DNA of 64,000 bases. It comes from Psychrobacter aquimaris (GTDB lineage Bacteria; Pseudomonadota; Gammaproteobacteria; Pseudomonadales; Moraxellaceae). A program made the translations under genes and the position numbers. Location: NCBI RefSeq assembly GCF_016107525.1, contig NZ_JABASR010000017.1, positions 1-64,000 of the forward strand, written 5' to 3'. Every line of letters begins with the position of its first letter. Position 1 is the first letter of the stretch. Positions 19,453 through 28,980 of the stretch are shown here, one piece after another. The notes below the pieces were generated by a model, which searched no databases, was not told the DNA's origin, and saw only the letters and a program-made list of their open reading frames with translations.

Positions 19453-22281
19453 TTGAAAAATACAATAGCATTTCCAGTAAAAGCGCTAAGCATTGGTGTC
19501 GTATCTATTATGCTTTCTGCTTGTGGTGAAGGTGATGGAAGCACATCATCACTTGTACCACCAGTAACCAGTATTCCTGCAACGCCACTTGAACCAAGTA
19601 CACCAATCAAATATCCAGAACCAAAAAAGGATATTGCTGATTTTTATTTATTAGGGTTTTTTGACCACGATGGTAGAGCGGGAGAAATTCGAGAAATTCG
19701 TCCAGATTTAGTTGGCGATTTCAAAGCGATGATTCAGTTTGGTCAAAATCATACTGTTGATCCACAGGGTAACGAAGCAAAAAATATGCCGCGCCTGACG
19801 GCAGAAAAAGAAGCGCTGTTATTAGTGACGCCTACTCTTGAAATGGGTGATATTAATAAATTAGCGGCTGAAATTTACAAAGATGGGGTTTTATTAAGAA
19901 CTGTCAATTTAGCCGATCCTACTCAAATTCCAGACACGGATCAGACCAATACTGACCAACGTCCCCGTGTCTCTTATAGTAAGCGCGCATGGTCGACTAA
20001 GCTCAACTGGGACGAAGTACAAGGTGGTCTCAAAATCCGCATTGTGGATGAGCAAAATCGTAGCGGTGAATTGTTAGAAAATAAAATAGATTTTGCTGCA
20101 CCAGGCGAGTTGGTATTGACCAATATTCGTCTAGGTATGCTAACGGATGCGCCTCAATCTTGGGGTCATTACATGTTACGCGACCCAGAAAGAGCCGGTT
20201 CAGACTACTTCCAAACCATTCCAGCGGCACAAATGACCGTTGCTAAATATGATGACCTCAAGCTTGATCGAGTAATGGTTGCCAATGGCACTATTTATGA
20301 TTCAGTGAGTAACTCAAATGGTGGTGTTTATGAAGGCGATATGCGTGAAAATACCGGTAAATCAACTTTTGGTGTCGGCATTAACTTAGCCAATTGGGGC
20401 GTCACCAGTGCCTCAATGCAAAGCCAAGAGCAGCCACAATTGACCCAAAACGTCAATGCGCACCACGCCCGCGGCAAATATGCCAATGGCGAAAGCAACC
20501 ATGGCTTAAGCGGTGGCAATGGCATGCTGACTTTAATCGACTCTGTTGGCAATGAGTTCAGTCATGAAATCGGCCATCATTATGGCTTAGGTCATTACCC
20601 TGGTAAAGTCGGCGAAGATTATTTTTGGGCAGAGCATCATGCCAATAGTGGCTGGGGCTATAACAGCGTTAGAAATAAAATGCGCAGTAACTTAGACTGG
20701 CCACGAAACAACGTGGGTGATGGTCTAACTGGCAAACCTACGTTTTTAAGCACCTATGGCTATGGTCGCGATGCTATGTCTGGCGGATCACATAGCGGCG
20801 CTTATTCAGACTATACTCATTATACGGGTTACAGTACAAAAATTAAAATACAGCCAGCATTTGATCGGGCAATATTTGATGCTGATTCACCGACCGGCTA
20901 TAAGAAATGGAATGCTGATCTTAGAAAGATGGAAGTCATCCAGCCTAAAGTACCAAGATCTACCAATGTGTGGTACAACAGTGCCGATGGTAATTACTTA
21001 AAAGCACGTTTGCAGGGTGTGCCTGTTTTCACTATTTTAGGTGGCTATGACCCTGTCGCGCAAAAAGGCATCATTTATCCAGCAGCACGTGGTAACTGGG
21101 GTAACGTTTTTGATTTACCAACGCCCAATAACTCGCTAGAAGCAGCAAGCTGCTGGTTGGCGGTCACTTATAGTAATAACGCATTTAATACTATTGCTTT
21201 GGCACCTAATCGAATGAATGGCAATGCCAATAAATTTCATGTCAATTTAGCAATCGCTGAAGATCCGAAAAAGGTGGATTTGTACTGTAAAAAGGCCAAT
21301 GAAGCACAAGTGTTATTGTCTTCAATAGATATTGGTCAATATAGCGATGCCATTAAACCAGCTGTGACTTTTGGTAGAGAACATGGCTATACAGCACTTA
21401 GAAAAGTTGAATTACCGATCTTAGAGCAGAAACTCCTTGCTCAAGCTGAAAATTCGACTATTAGCTTAGACGCCAATGGTGAATTAATATATAACTCTTA
21501 TAAAAACGATCGTAATGAGCTAAGTCAAGAGCTTAGTCCTGTAGCACTCCAAACATTAGAACGTTATGAGCAGCAACAACAAACCATGTACCGCTTAAAT
21601 CGTTGGGTCAATGTCTATCGTACTGATTTAATTAAGAACGAGCCTGAAGCACTTACTGAATTTCAAAAGTTTGTTGTAGAGTTAGACCTACAGGATGACA
21701 AACCTTTAGAAAACGCCAGTCCTATGCTTAACGGTAATAATTGCCTTAAAGCTGAAACACTAGAAGATGGTAAGCTAAATGCCTTTATTAGTGGTCCAAG
21801 CGCTTGTACGGGTGACGACTCTGAACAATGGATTCAAGATACGAAGGGTAAAATCCACAGTAAAATGGCGATGGATCAGTGTCTAACGACTCAAGGTGGT
21901 GTGGTTAATTTGGCAGCTTGTAGTCTTAATATTGATACGCAGCATTGGGAAATGGTCACTAGCACTAAAGAAATCAAGCAAGGAAATCAGTGTTTTGATT
22001 TAGAAGGTGGTCATTTAAAAGAAAACCGCGCACGCTTAATTCGTTATGGCTGCAACGGTGGCGGTAATCAAAAATGGACGATGATGACGAAAAACCCAAG
22101 CTTTATCTTAGCAACAGCCGGCAACAACCTACCATTAATTGTGGACAGTATGCAAAAACAAACGGTAACGATGGACAGTAGGCAGAAACAGTCGTTAAGT
22201 GTGGATAATACAGCAGCACCATCAGTACTAGGGAAATTAAGCACCGCGATAAGCACTTGGATTGACGATTTAGCTAGTTAG
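19453..22281 (+). CDS. M66-family metalloprotease lipoprotein with C-terminal ricin-type lectin domain (TagA/StcE-like)
   Basis: Secreted or surface zinc metalloprotease related to Vibrio TagA and E. coli StcE, which cut mucin-type glycoproteins. A TTG start with AGGG 7 nt upstream opens a lipoprotein signal whose lipobox is LSAC, with Cys24 followed by Gly, predicting outer-membrane targeting. The zinc motif is complete: HEIGHHYGLGH with H371, E372, H375 and H381. A Pro/Thr-rich linker follows the lipid anchor. Residues about 750-880 form a ricin B-type lectin with QxW-like repeats (EQWIQD, QHWEMV, QKWTMM) and paired cysteines. The last 60 residues carry a short degenerate repeat (VDSMQKQ/MDSRQKQ/VDN). 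It is a single-gene unit with its own terminator. Confidence 0.82.
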   Translation: MKNTIAFPVKALSIGVVSIMLSACGEGDGSTSSLVPPVTSIPATPLEPSTPIKYPEPKKDIADFYLLGFFDHDGRAGEIREIRPDLVGDFKAMIQFGQNHTVDPQGNEAKNMPRLTAEKEALLLVTPTLEMGDINKLAAEIYKDGVLLRTVNLADPTQIPDTDQTNTDQRPRVSYSKRAWSTKLNWDEVQGGLKIRIVDEQNRSGELLENKIDFAAPGELVLTNIRLGMLTDAPQSWGHYMLRDPERAGSDYFQTIPAAQMTVAKYDDLKLDRVMVANGTIYDSVSNSNGGVYEGDMRENTGKSTFGVGINLANWGVTSASMQSQEQPQLTQNVNAHHARGKYANGESNHGLSGGNGMLTLIDSVGNEFSHEIGHHYGLGHYPGKVGEDYFWAEHHANSGWGYNSVRNKMRSNLDWPRNNVGDGLTGKPTFLSTYGYGRDAMSGGSHSGAYSDYTHYTGYSTKIKIQPAFDRAIFDADSPTGYKKWNADLRKMEVIQPKVPRSTNVWYNSADGNYLKARLQGVPVFTILGGYDPVAQKGIIYPAARGNWGNVFDLPTPNNSLEAASCWLAVTYSNNAFNTIALAPNRMNGNANKFHVNLAIAEDPKKVDLYCKKANEAQVLLSSIDIGQYSDAIKPAVTFGREHGYTALRKVELPILEQKLLAQAENSTISLDANGELIYNSYKNDRNELSQELSPVALQTLERYEQQQQTMYRLNRWVNVYRTDLIKNEPEALTEFQKFVVELDLQDDKPLENASPMLNGNNCLKAETLEDGKLNAFISGPSACTGDDSEQWIQDTKGKIHSKMAMDQCLTTQGGVVNLAACSLNIDTQHWEMVTSTKEIKQGNQCFDLEGGHLKENRARLIRYGCNGGGNQKWTMMTKNPSFILATAGNNLPLIVDSMQKQTVTMDSRQKQSLSVDNTAAPSVLGKLSTAISTWIDDLAS

Positions 22282-22312
22282 TCAATAGATAACACGAAAG
22301 CTTCATCACGTT

Positions 22313-22346
22313 AAAAATAAGCTCCTATTACAGGGGCTTATTTTTT
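22313..22346 (+). terminator. Terminator after the M66 protease gene
   Basis: Stem AAAAATAAGCTCC with GGGGCTTATTTTT (one G-U), 7-nt loop and a T-run on the plus strand, 30 bp after the stop. Confidence 0.85.
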
Positions 22347-22474
22347 ACTAAATTTTTAATCTTTATTGCTTATATGGTAAGGTAATTTACTTTTAATAGA
22401 TTTTATTAGCCAAACAAAATCATAGCTTATTAATAAAAAATGGATTCTTTCTTAGGTCGCTTTTTAGGTCATTT

Positions 22475-24103
22475 GTGGAGCATATAATATTGGATAAACA
22501 CCCTGAAAGTGGCTGGTTTAAATCTGCATGGCTGGCAGTCATACACAGACTAAAACAGTTTGCCCAGTTATGGTCGCTACAAACACTGACCGATTTGCCC
22601 GATCGCCTAAGAAACCTATGGCAGCAGCTTATTGGCTCTTATTGGTTTATCCCAACTGCGTGCGTCATTGCAGGTATATTGCTTGCGCCTTTATTAGTGA
22701 CTATCGATCAACACTTTGACCGCGAAACTGTCAGAGAAATCACTTTTGCTTTTACTGGTGACGACGATGCTGCACGTGCCATCATGACAGCAATTGCAGG
22801 GGCTGTATTGGGCGTTGCTGGTACCACGTTTTCAATTACTATTGCCGTCCTATCAATGGCCTCCTCACAATTTGGCCCTCGATTATTACGTAACTTTTTG
22901 ACGGACACGCCCAATCAGTTTGTCTTAGGCGCATTTATTGGCACCTTTAGCTATAGTTTATTGGTCTTAAAATCCATCCATAAATATGACGTCGCTTTTG
23001 GTGTGCCACAGCTCGCTGTTACCTTTGCCATTATTATGGCGATTATCTGCGCACTTTTATTGGTGTACTTTGTACAACATATGGTACATGCCATTCAGGC
23101 CTCACATGTTATTCAAAACGCCAGCAATGATGCTATTGATAATATTCACTATTGGTATCGCGATCATTGCGATATCCAGCATCAACGTGATATAGAACAT
23201 CATGATACTGAGCAGTTTCATAAATGGTCAGCGATGCCCATCTATTCACCAAGCTCAGGTTATGTTCAGCAAATCTACCTTGAGTCACTGATTACACTGA
23301 CACAAGACTATGGCGGCGTGGTACAGATACATACCAATCTTGGTGATTATGTCACTGACAAAAACGTCATTGGCTATTTTTACCAGCGTCCAGCAAATCA
23401 CCCAAATAATCAACAAAAAACAACGACACCACATTTAGCCGTTGTACCGCGTGCCACTGACGGACTTTTTTGGCAACGCTTTGCAGGCTGTATACGTATC
23501 GAGCAACGACTGGCTAATTCTAACGATATTGCTTATAGTTTAGGGCAAATGACTGAAATCGCCGTGCGAGCATTGTCTCCTGGTATCAACGATCCAAAAA
23601 CAGCAGTCAACTGCGTACAATCACTGACCAGCTGCTTAAGTATCATGATGCGTCGTCAGCCGCCCAGTCCCTATCACTTTCACACCCTCTCATCAGATGA
23701 TGATGCTCCCAAAACCGAGGTTGAAAAGCAGCGTTTGGCCATTTTAGCCGTGGTTACCCATATTCCCAAGATATCCGATTTTATCAATACATCGCTTGGC
23801 GAAATACGTCGTTATGCAGCCGCTGATTTAATGGTATTGAAAGCGCTATGTCAGGCGATGGTAAATCTAAATTATGCTCGCGTAAATCAAGCGCAGCAGC
23901 AGACTTTACTGCATGAGTTACAACTGATTAAGCGAGCAGGAGAAGAAAACCTAGGCTATCAAGAGCTGATAGATGATTTGAGCGCGATGTGCCAACAAGC
24001 CCAACAATTCATTCTTAGCAACGATGCTCATCATCAGTATTTTAACTATGTTAGTGAGTTTGACACCCATATTCGTCAGGCATTACAAACGCAATCAAGA
24101 TAA
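22475..24103 (+). CDS. DUF2254 domain-containing membrane protein
   Basis: A 542-residue predicted inner-membrane protein. Four hydrophobic segments lie in residues 55-220, including the conserved GAVLGVAGTTFSITIAVLSM and ASSQFGPRLLRNFLTD. A soluble C-terminal region contains DYGGVVQIHTNLGDYV and ALSPGINDPKTAVNC, both DUF2254 hallmarks. Function unknown. Start is uncertain: GTG at 22475, or TTG at 22490 with GGAG 9 nt upstream. Confidence 0.85.
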   Translation: MEHIILDKHPESGWFKSAWLAVIHRLKQFAQLWSLQTLTDLPDRLRNLWQQLIGSYWFIPTACVIAGILLAPLLVTIDQHFDRETVREITFAFTGDDDAARAIMTAIAGAVLGVAGTTFSITIAVLSMASSQFGPRLLRNFLTDTPNQFVLGAFIGTFSYSLLVLKSIHKYDVAFGVPQLAVTFAIIMAIICALLLVYFVQHMVHAIQASHVIQNASNDAIDNIHYWYRDHCDIQHQRDIEHHDTEQFHKWSAMPIYSPSSGYVQQIYLESLITLTQDYGGVVQIHTNLGDYVTDKNVIGYFYQRPANHPNNQQKTTTPHLAVVPRATDGLFWQRFAGCIRIEQRLANSNDIAYSLGQMTEIAVRALSPGINDPKTAVNCVQSLTSCLSIMMRRQPPSPYHFHTLSSDDDAPKTEVEKQRLAILAVVTHIPKISDFINTSLGEIRRYAAADLMVLKALCQAMVNLNYARVNQAQQQTLLHELQLIKRAGEENLGYQELIDDLSAMCQQAQQFILSNDAHHQYFNYVSEFDTHIRQALQTQSR

Positions 24104-24145
24104 GCTTTTGCTACTGATAATATGATACATACCGCTGAGGTAAAA

Positions 24146-24193
24146 ATGAGAAAACAACCAAAATTAAAACCTTCTAATCCTTATAAGCGCTAA
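24146..24193 (+). CDS. Candidate 15-residue basic micro-ORF
   Basis: GAGG, five bases, then ATG opens MRKQPKLKPSNPYKR and stops at TAA. It sits between DUF2254 and the antiporter. A good ribosome site before such a short, strongly basic frame is suggestive but could be chance; no family is recognised. Confidence 0.25.
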   Translation: MRKQPKLKPSNPYKR

Positions 24194-24229
24194 ACTTAAG
24201 ACCATTCATCATTACTTGAGACTTTTTTC

Positions 24230-25504
24230 ATGGCCCCTACCAGCAGCCTGACCATACTTGAAATCAGCGCGATATTTTTATCTATCACAGCCTTACTGAC
24301 CTACGTCAACCATCGCTTTATTGGCCTACCGACCACGATTGGTGTGATGGTTATCTCCATTTTATTATCTATTGGCGCGATATTTTTGGGGTTTTTGGGA
24401 TTTGATCAGCTTATTGATTATGAAGTAAGCTTATTAGAGCAGCTTGATTTTACCGAAGTCTTATTAGATGGCATGCTCTCTATGCTTTTATTTGCAGGGG
24501 CACTGCACGTCAATATCAGCGATTTAAAGCGTTATAAACTGCCTATTGGCATCCTTGCTTGCGTCGGCACCATCGTCTCTGCCGTGCTTATCGCCACGGC
24601 ACTTTATTTTATGCTGCCACTGTTCGGCTTTGGCTTGCCATTTCTTTGGTGTTTGTTATTCGGTGCTCTAATATCACCGACCGATCCTATTGCCGTAATG
24701 GGCATCCTGTCATCCGCAGGTGCACCAAAAAGCATAGAAACAGTCATCGCGGGTGAATCATTATTTAATGATGGTATCGGCGTGGTGATTTTTGTGTTGC
24801 TGCTGGGAATTTTATCAAGTGGTGATATACCGACGGCCAATTATGTGGCGCACACCTTAGCGGTTGAAGCCGGTGGCGGTATTATTTTTGGGTTGGTGCT
24901 TGGGGCGATTTTGTATTACATGCTTAAAAGTATCGATAGTTACCAAGAAGAAGTGTTGTTAACGCTTGCTGGTGTGATAGGTGGTTATGCACTGGCCAGC
25001 CATTGGCATTTATCAGGACCACTTGCCATGGTAATGATGGGGTTGATGGTTGGGAATCGCGGACGAGCATTGGCGATGAGCGATAAAACGCGGCATTATA
25101 TTGATTTATTTTGGGAGTTAATCGATGAAATTCTCAACGCTATTTTATTCGTACTCATCGGTTTAGAAGTAGTGATGATTGCGTATTCGGGTAATTTATT
25201 TATCGCCGCTGGCTTAACGATTGTCATTGCCCTACTTGCGCGTTTTATTGTTGTGGGTATGACGACCAAAACCTTTCATCGTCAGCTCGATTTGCCGACT
25301 GGTGCTTGGAAAGTGCTGACATGGAGCGGATTACGTGGTGGTATTTCGGTTGCCTTAGTGTTGCAACTACCGTTGGGAACCGAACGCGATATCTTGTTGG
25401 CGCTCACTTATGCGGTGGTAATATTCTCGATCTTGGTACAAGGTTTAAGTGTTGGCAAAGTCGCCAAAAGCATTCGCACTGATAAAGATATAGCAAAGCT
25501 ATAA
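24230..25504 (+). CDS. CPA1-family sodium:proton antiporter
   Basis: An integral membrane Na+(K+)/H+ antiporter of the NhaP/NHE type, 424 residues with about 12 hydrophobic helices. Diagnostic motifs are GALISPTDPIAVMGIL near residue 150 and AGESLFNDGIGVVIF near 175, carrying the ion-site acidic residue, and WSGLRGGISVALVLQLP near 365. It probably exports Na+ and supports pH homeostasis. The ribosome site is weak. The stop codon lies within the first unit of a heptamer array. Confidence 0.9.
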   Translation: MAPTSSLTILEISAIFLSITALLTYVNHRFIGLPTTIGVMVISILLSIGAIFLGFLGFDQLIDYEVSLLEQLDFTEVLLDGMLSMLLFAGALHVNISDLKRYKLPIGILACVGTIVSAVLIATALYFMLPLFGFGLPFLWCLLFGALISPTDPIAVMGILSSAGAPKSIETVIAGESLFNDGIGVVIFVLLLGILSSGDIPTANYVAHTLAVEAGGGIIFGLVLGAILYYMLKSIDSYQEEVLLTLAGVIGGYALASHWHLSGPLAMVMMGLMVGNRGRALAMSDKTRHYIDLFWELIDEILNAILFVLIGLEVVMIAYSGNLFIAAGLTIVIALLARFIVVGMTTKTFHRQLDLPTGAWKVLTWSGLRGGISVALVLQLPLGTERDILLALTYAVVIFSILVQGLSVGKVAKSIRTDKDIAKL

Positions 25505-25580
25505 GCTATAAGCTATAAGCTATAAGCTATAAGCTATAAGCTATAAGCTATAAGCTATAAGCTATAAGCTATAAGCTATA
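25497..25580. repeat. Heptanucleotide tandem array (ATAAGCT)11
   Basis: Eleven perfect copies of ATAAGCT run from 25501 to 25577, with partial units on each side. The array starts inside the antiporter stop codon (25502-25504), so copy-number change alters only the 3' UTR. A perfect array of this length is likely to vary by slippage between strains. Confidence 0.95.
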
Positions 25581-25611
25581 AATAGTTTTAAGCCAGTCGT
25601 TTTAGTAAAAG

Positions 25612-25649
25612 AAAAGCCAGCATAAGATAGTATCTTGCGCTGGCTTTTT
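25612..25649. terminator. Terminator between antiporter and DUF2127 genes
   Basis: Stem AAAAGCCAGC...GCTGGCTTTTT with inner AAGATA/TATCTT pairing and a T-run. It serves the antiporter (+) and probably also the minus-strand DUF2127 gene. Confidence 0.82.
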
Positions 25650-25677
25650 CATATACATTCAGTTTTTTTGATAAGCG

Positions 25678-26226
25678 CTATATCAAGCCTTTGCGCTTCA
25701 TATTACGATAAACCACGACCACAATAAGAAGGTTTGAGACTAATATTCCAAGCTTAAACCAATCAAATGGACTAACGATTAGATAGTAAAGCTCAATAGG
25801 AATAAACACCCCATAACCAAGCACACCAAACCAATACGCCCATGTTTTATCTTGCCATAAGCCATAAGCCTCAAGGAAACGCAGACTGGCGTAAGCAAAT
25901 ATCAATAACAAGAATACTGGCCAGTTTTTACTTGCCTGCTGGGCAATCCGAACCGCACTGTCAACTTGCGGTGCCAGTAGCTGTCCAAAAGTCTGTTGCC
26001 AAGAATCTGTCGCGGTCGTCAGCCAATGCTCAAGATCGGTATGCCACGACCACAATGCGCCTGCACCTAATAACGCACCAACGCCTTTGACAACTTCATA
26101 AATGGCCACCGCTTTGATGGATTCACTGGCAGTACCGTGCGACTTGATGGTTTGATTGCGCAAGTGATGATCGTTATCCTTCGGAGATGGTTGCAGACTA
26201 TCATTCTGCCTAGGCAAATTAGCCAA
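25678..26226 (-). CDS. DUF2127 domain-containing membrane protein
   Basis: A protein of about 182 residues with four hydrophobic segments and the DUF2127 pattern: AVAIYEVVKGVGALLGAGAL, RFLEAYGLWQDKTWAYWFG and IPIELYYL. Function unknown. The frame is open back to 26286, but the TTG at 26226 is the best start: GGAG lies 7 nt upstream, inside the last codons of the pyrC-like gene. That implies translational coupling across an 8-bp overlap. Confidence 0.75.
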   Translation of the reverse strand: MANLPRQNDSLQPSPKDNDHHLRNQTIKSHGTASESIKAVAIYEVVKGVGALLGAGALWSWHTDLEHWLTTATDSWQQTFGQLLAPQVDSAVRIAQQASKNWPVFLLLIFAYASLRFLEAYGLWQDKTWAYWFGVLGYGVFIPIELYYLIVSPFDWFKLGILVSNLLIVVVVYRNMKRKGLI

Positions 26227-27430
26227 AGAAAGTCTCCACAACGCGGCCTTGCAACTGCTGATTAAAGAATGGCGTGTTTTTACCATTGGACAGCATGGAT
26301 TGGGCAGTCACTTGCCACTCCAGATTGGGATCCACCAGTACTGCGCCGCCGATGTTTTCATACTGCTCGCTAATACCAGCAATTTTTGCCGGATTGAGAC
26401 AGATTTTATCGACGAGTTGCTCTAAAGTTAACACGTCATCATTTACTAGCTGACAAGCCAGTGCCATAAACGTATCAAAATTTGAGATACCTGGCGTGCT
26501 CTCAGCAAATGGGGCTTTTTTGGCGGTACTGTTCAATGGTTCATGATGGCTACATATCGCGTCAATGGTGCCATCTTTCAAACCACGGCGGATGGCTTGC
26601 TGATCGGTATTGCTACGCAGGGGTGGTAATACATAGGCTTGGGCGTTAAAACCCTCTAAATTATCATCGGTCAAATACAACTGATGCATCGCCACATCAC
26701 AAGTCACGGGCAGACCTTTATCTTTTGCCCAGCGCATCAATTCGATTGAAGATTTGCACGACAGTTGACTAAAGTGAGCGGCGATGCCCGTTTCTTCAAC
26801 CATTAGCAACTGCGTTGATAAGGCAACCGTTTCAGCAATCCAAGGAATCCCCTGCAAGCCATGATATGAAGCGATATAACCTTCATGAGCCACGCCATCA
26901 CCAGATAGACTTGGCTCATCAGGGTAAAAGAATACTTTCATATTAAAAGTCGCGGCGTATTCCAGTGTACGCAGCAATACTAAATCATTGCGAAAAGGAC
27001 GGCGCGCATTAGAAACTGCTATACAACCGCCTTTTTTAAGCCCAGCGATATTTGATGGGCGCTCACCTTCTAAACCAGCAGTCAATGCACCCAAAATATG
27101 CAAATATATGCCGCCATCACCAAGCGCGCGCTCACGTAAACCTTTTAATAATGAACCGTTCTCTAAGATAGGATTGGTATCAGGAGGAATGACCACATGC
27201 AAAAAACCATTGCCACGAGCAGCGCGCCCTTCTGACTCCAAAGTGCCATGTTGTTGTTGACCTGGTTCACGTAGGCGGGCGCACAGATCAACCAAAGGCG
27301 GCAGTAGCCACATTTCACGGCCAGCTTCAAGTGAAGCCAACTTATCTGTCGCAGTACTTGATAGTGAGTCTTTAAATGATTGAGGAAGATGATTAATTAT
27401 CGGTGCATCCGTATTTAACATAGTTGTCAT
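26219..27430 (-). CDS. pyrC': Dihydroorotase-like protein (inactive PyrC')
   Basis: An amidohydrolase of the class I dihydroorotase family, 403 residues, encoded directly after pyrB. The metal-binding D-x-H-x-H-L-R is replaced by VDLCARLR (C50 and R52 for the two His), and the catalytic Asp region near ATDHAPH reads CSHHEPLN. It should therefore not be catalytic. In Pseudomonas a similar defective PyrC' is a structural partner of aspartate transcarbamoylase; the same role is inferred here. A functional dihydroorotase must lie elsewhere. Confidence 0.88.
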   Translation of the reverse strand: MTTMLNTDAPIINHLPQSFKDSLSSTATDKLASLEAGREMWLLPPLVDLCARLREPGQQQHGTLESEGRAARGNGFLHVVIPPDTNPILENGSLLKGLRERALGDGGIYLHILGALTAGLEGERPSNIAGLKKGGCIAVSNARRPFRNDLVLLRTLEYAATFNMKVFFYPDEPSLSGDGVAHEGYIASYHGLQGIPWIAETVALSTQLLMVEETGIAAHFSQLSCKSSIELMRWAKDKGLPVTCDVAMHQLYLTDDNLEGFNAQAYVLPPLRSNTDQQAIRRGLKDGTIDAICSHHEPLNSTAKKAPFAESTPGISNFDTFMALACQLVNDDVLTLEQLVDKICLNPAKIAGISEQYENIGGAVLVDPNLEWQVTAQSMLSNGKNTPFFNQQLQGRVVETFFG

Positions 27431-27490
27431 GAGCGTTATTACCGTATCAATAAAATGGGATAAATAAATATAAAACAGCGAGGCAGAGGA

Positions 27491-28564
27491 TTATTTGCTC
27501 GTGGCTTGGTGAGCGCGCTGACCTTCCATAGCTAGCGACAGTACTGCCATACGAATAGCGATGCCGTTATTCACCTGTTTTAAAATCACTGACTGGTCGC
27601 CATCGGCAACGCTTGATGCAATTTCAACACCTCGGTTCATCGGCCCTGGATGCATAACCAACGCATCGGGCTTAGCCAATGCCATACGCTCTGGCGTAAT
27701 ACCATAGTGTTTATAATATTCACTCGATGATGCCAGCAGCGGCGAGCCGATACGCTCGTTTTGTATTCTTAATCCCATAATGACATCACAGTCCGTGACA
27801 CATTCATTCATATCTTCATAGACTTGTACCCCAAAGCGCTCAATGCCTTTAGGCAATAAGGTGCGCGGCGCACAGACACGGATGTCTTTGACACCTAAGG
27901 TCTGTAGCGCACTGATATCTGAGCGTGCCACTCGCGAATGCTTGATATCACCGACGATAGCCACTGACAATTCCTCAAATGGGCGCGGTGCTTCACGATG
28001 AATAGTGAGCATGTCGAGCATCCCTTGCGTCGGATGTGCATGCCAGCCATCACCACCATTAATAATGGCAATATCTGGTGTTACTTCGGTTGCCATAAAA
28101 TGGGCAGCACCTGACGCTGAATGCCGTACCACAAAGATATCTGCCGTCATGGCTTGTAGATTCCACAGCGTATCGCGCAAGCTTTCACCTTTTTTGGTAC
28201 TAGAGCGCTCGATATCGATATTGAGCACATTGGCACCGAGACGCTTTTCGGCTACTTCAAAGGTCGTGCGGGTACGCGTTGACGGTTCAAAAAACAAATT
28301 CATCACCGTATAGCCCTCAAGCTCAGGACGGTTGATGAGCTGTCCGTTATCATCAAAAAACGTCTCTGCTTTGGCAATAATCGCCTGCAACTGCGCTTTA
28401 TTAAGACCTTCTACCCCCAAAAAATGGCGAATACTGCCATCGCTATTAAGCTGCGGACGACTTAACGACGCATCCAGTTTCTCGTGAATGGTATCAGGGT
28501 CGAATTTGGCATAATCCGTTGGCGAGACGGTCTGAATTGAGCGACTATCGATAGAATTTGACAT
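27491..28564 (-). CDS. pyrB: Aspartate carbamoyltransferase catalytic subunit
   Basis: Joins carbamoyl phosphate and aspartate in pyrimidine synthesis. The carbamoyl-phosphate motif [13 protein letters not shown] is near residue 92, and [23 protein letters not shown] and [11 protein letters not shown] follow in the expected order. It is 357 residues, with an N-terminal extension of about 40 compared with E. coli PyrB, as in class A enzymes that bind PyrC'. No pyrI is present. A good promoter lies upstream. Confidence 0.96.
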   Translation of the reverse strand: MSNSIDSRSIQTVSPTDYAKFDPDTIHEKLDASLSRPQLNSDGSIRHFLGVEGLNKAQLQAIIAKAETFFDDNGQLINRPELEGYTVMNLFFEPSTRTRTTFEVAEKRLGANVLNIDIERSSTKKGESLRDTLWNLQAMTADIFVVRHSASGAAHFMATEVTPDIAIINGGDGWHAHPTQGMLDMLTIHREAPRPFEELSVAIVGDIKHSRVARSDISALQTLGVKDIRVCAPRTLLPKGIERFGVQVYEDMNECVTDCDVIMGLRIQNERIGSPLLASSSEYYKHYGITPERMALAKPDALVMHPGPMNRGVEIASSVADGDQSVILKQVNNGIAIRMAVLSLAMEGQRAHQATSK

Positions 28565-28980
28565 AATGGCAGGTCTTTATTGTTGGTTTATATAATTTAA
28601 TAATCATCATTTATGCGTTTTTTGGCGATTTATAGTCGACGATAAGCACAGAGACAAGGACATTTTGGCACTTATTTGCTACAATTTACCCCAGTGGCAG
28701 TGATAGACATAGCGCCGTAAAAAACAGACGTTGTCGTCCTCTTGGGCAATAGCCATACACCTGTCGAAACCATCATCAAAAATCCGCTTATCCAAACGAT
28801 AAATAAATAATAATAGTGATAGTGTAGCTGATTTTGTGGTCAGGACAAAGATGCCGTGCAGGGTATTTAAAAATTTGACAACTTTAGGTCTGTAAAGTGC
28901 CACCTAACCAATTTTTCAATCCCTTATTTAATCCTTAGTTTCAGTAGCATTTATTTTAACAGCATTTATTAGGAAGCCTT
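28565..28980. other. Divergent intergenic region pyrB / fbp
   Basis: 416 bp. It contains the pyrB promoter (listed) and presumably the fbp promoter, for which no good -35/-10 pair was found. Short open frames here look spurious. Confidence 0.5.
28629..28657 (-). promoter_or_regulatory. pyrB promoter
   Basis: On the minus strand TTGTCT (28657-28652), 17 bp, TATAAA (28634-28629). The predicted leader is about 58 nt, too short to hold a pyrBI-style attenuator with leader peptide. Confidence 0.6.

Noticed and set aside
25497..25580. Heptamer array as a phase-variation switch or CRISPR
   Set aside because: It has no spacers, so it is not CRISPR, and it lies after the stop codon, so slippage cannot switch the reading frame.
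28679..28903. A 74-codon minus-strand frame in the pyrB-fbp gap
   Set aside because: No recognisable protein, no ribosome site, and it overlaps the likely promoter region.
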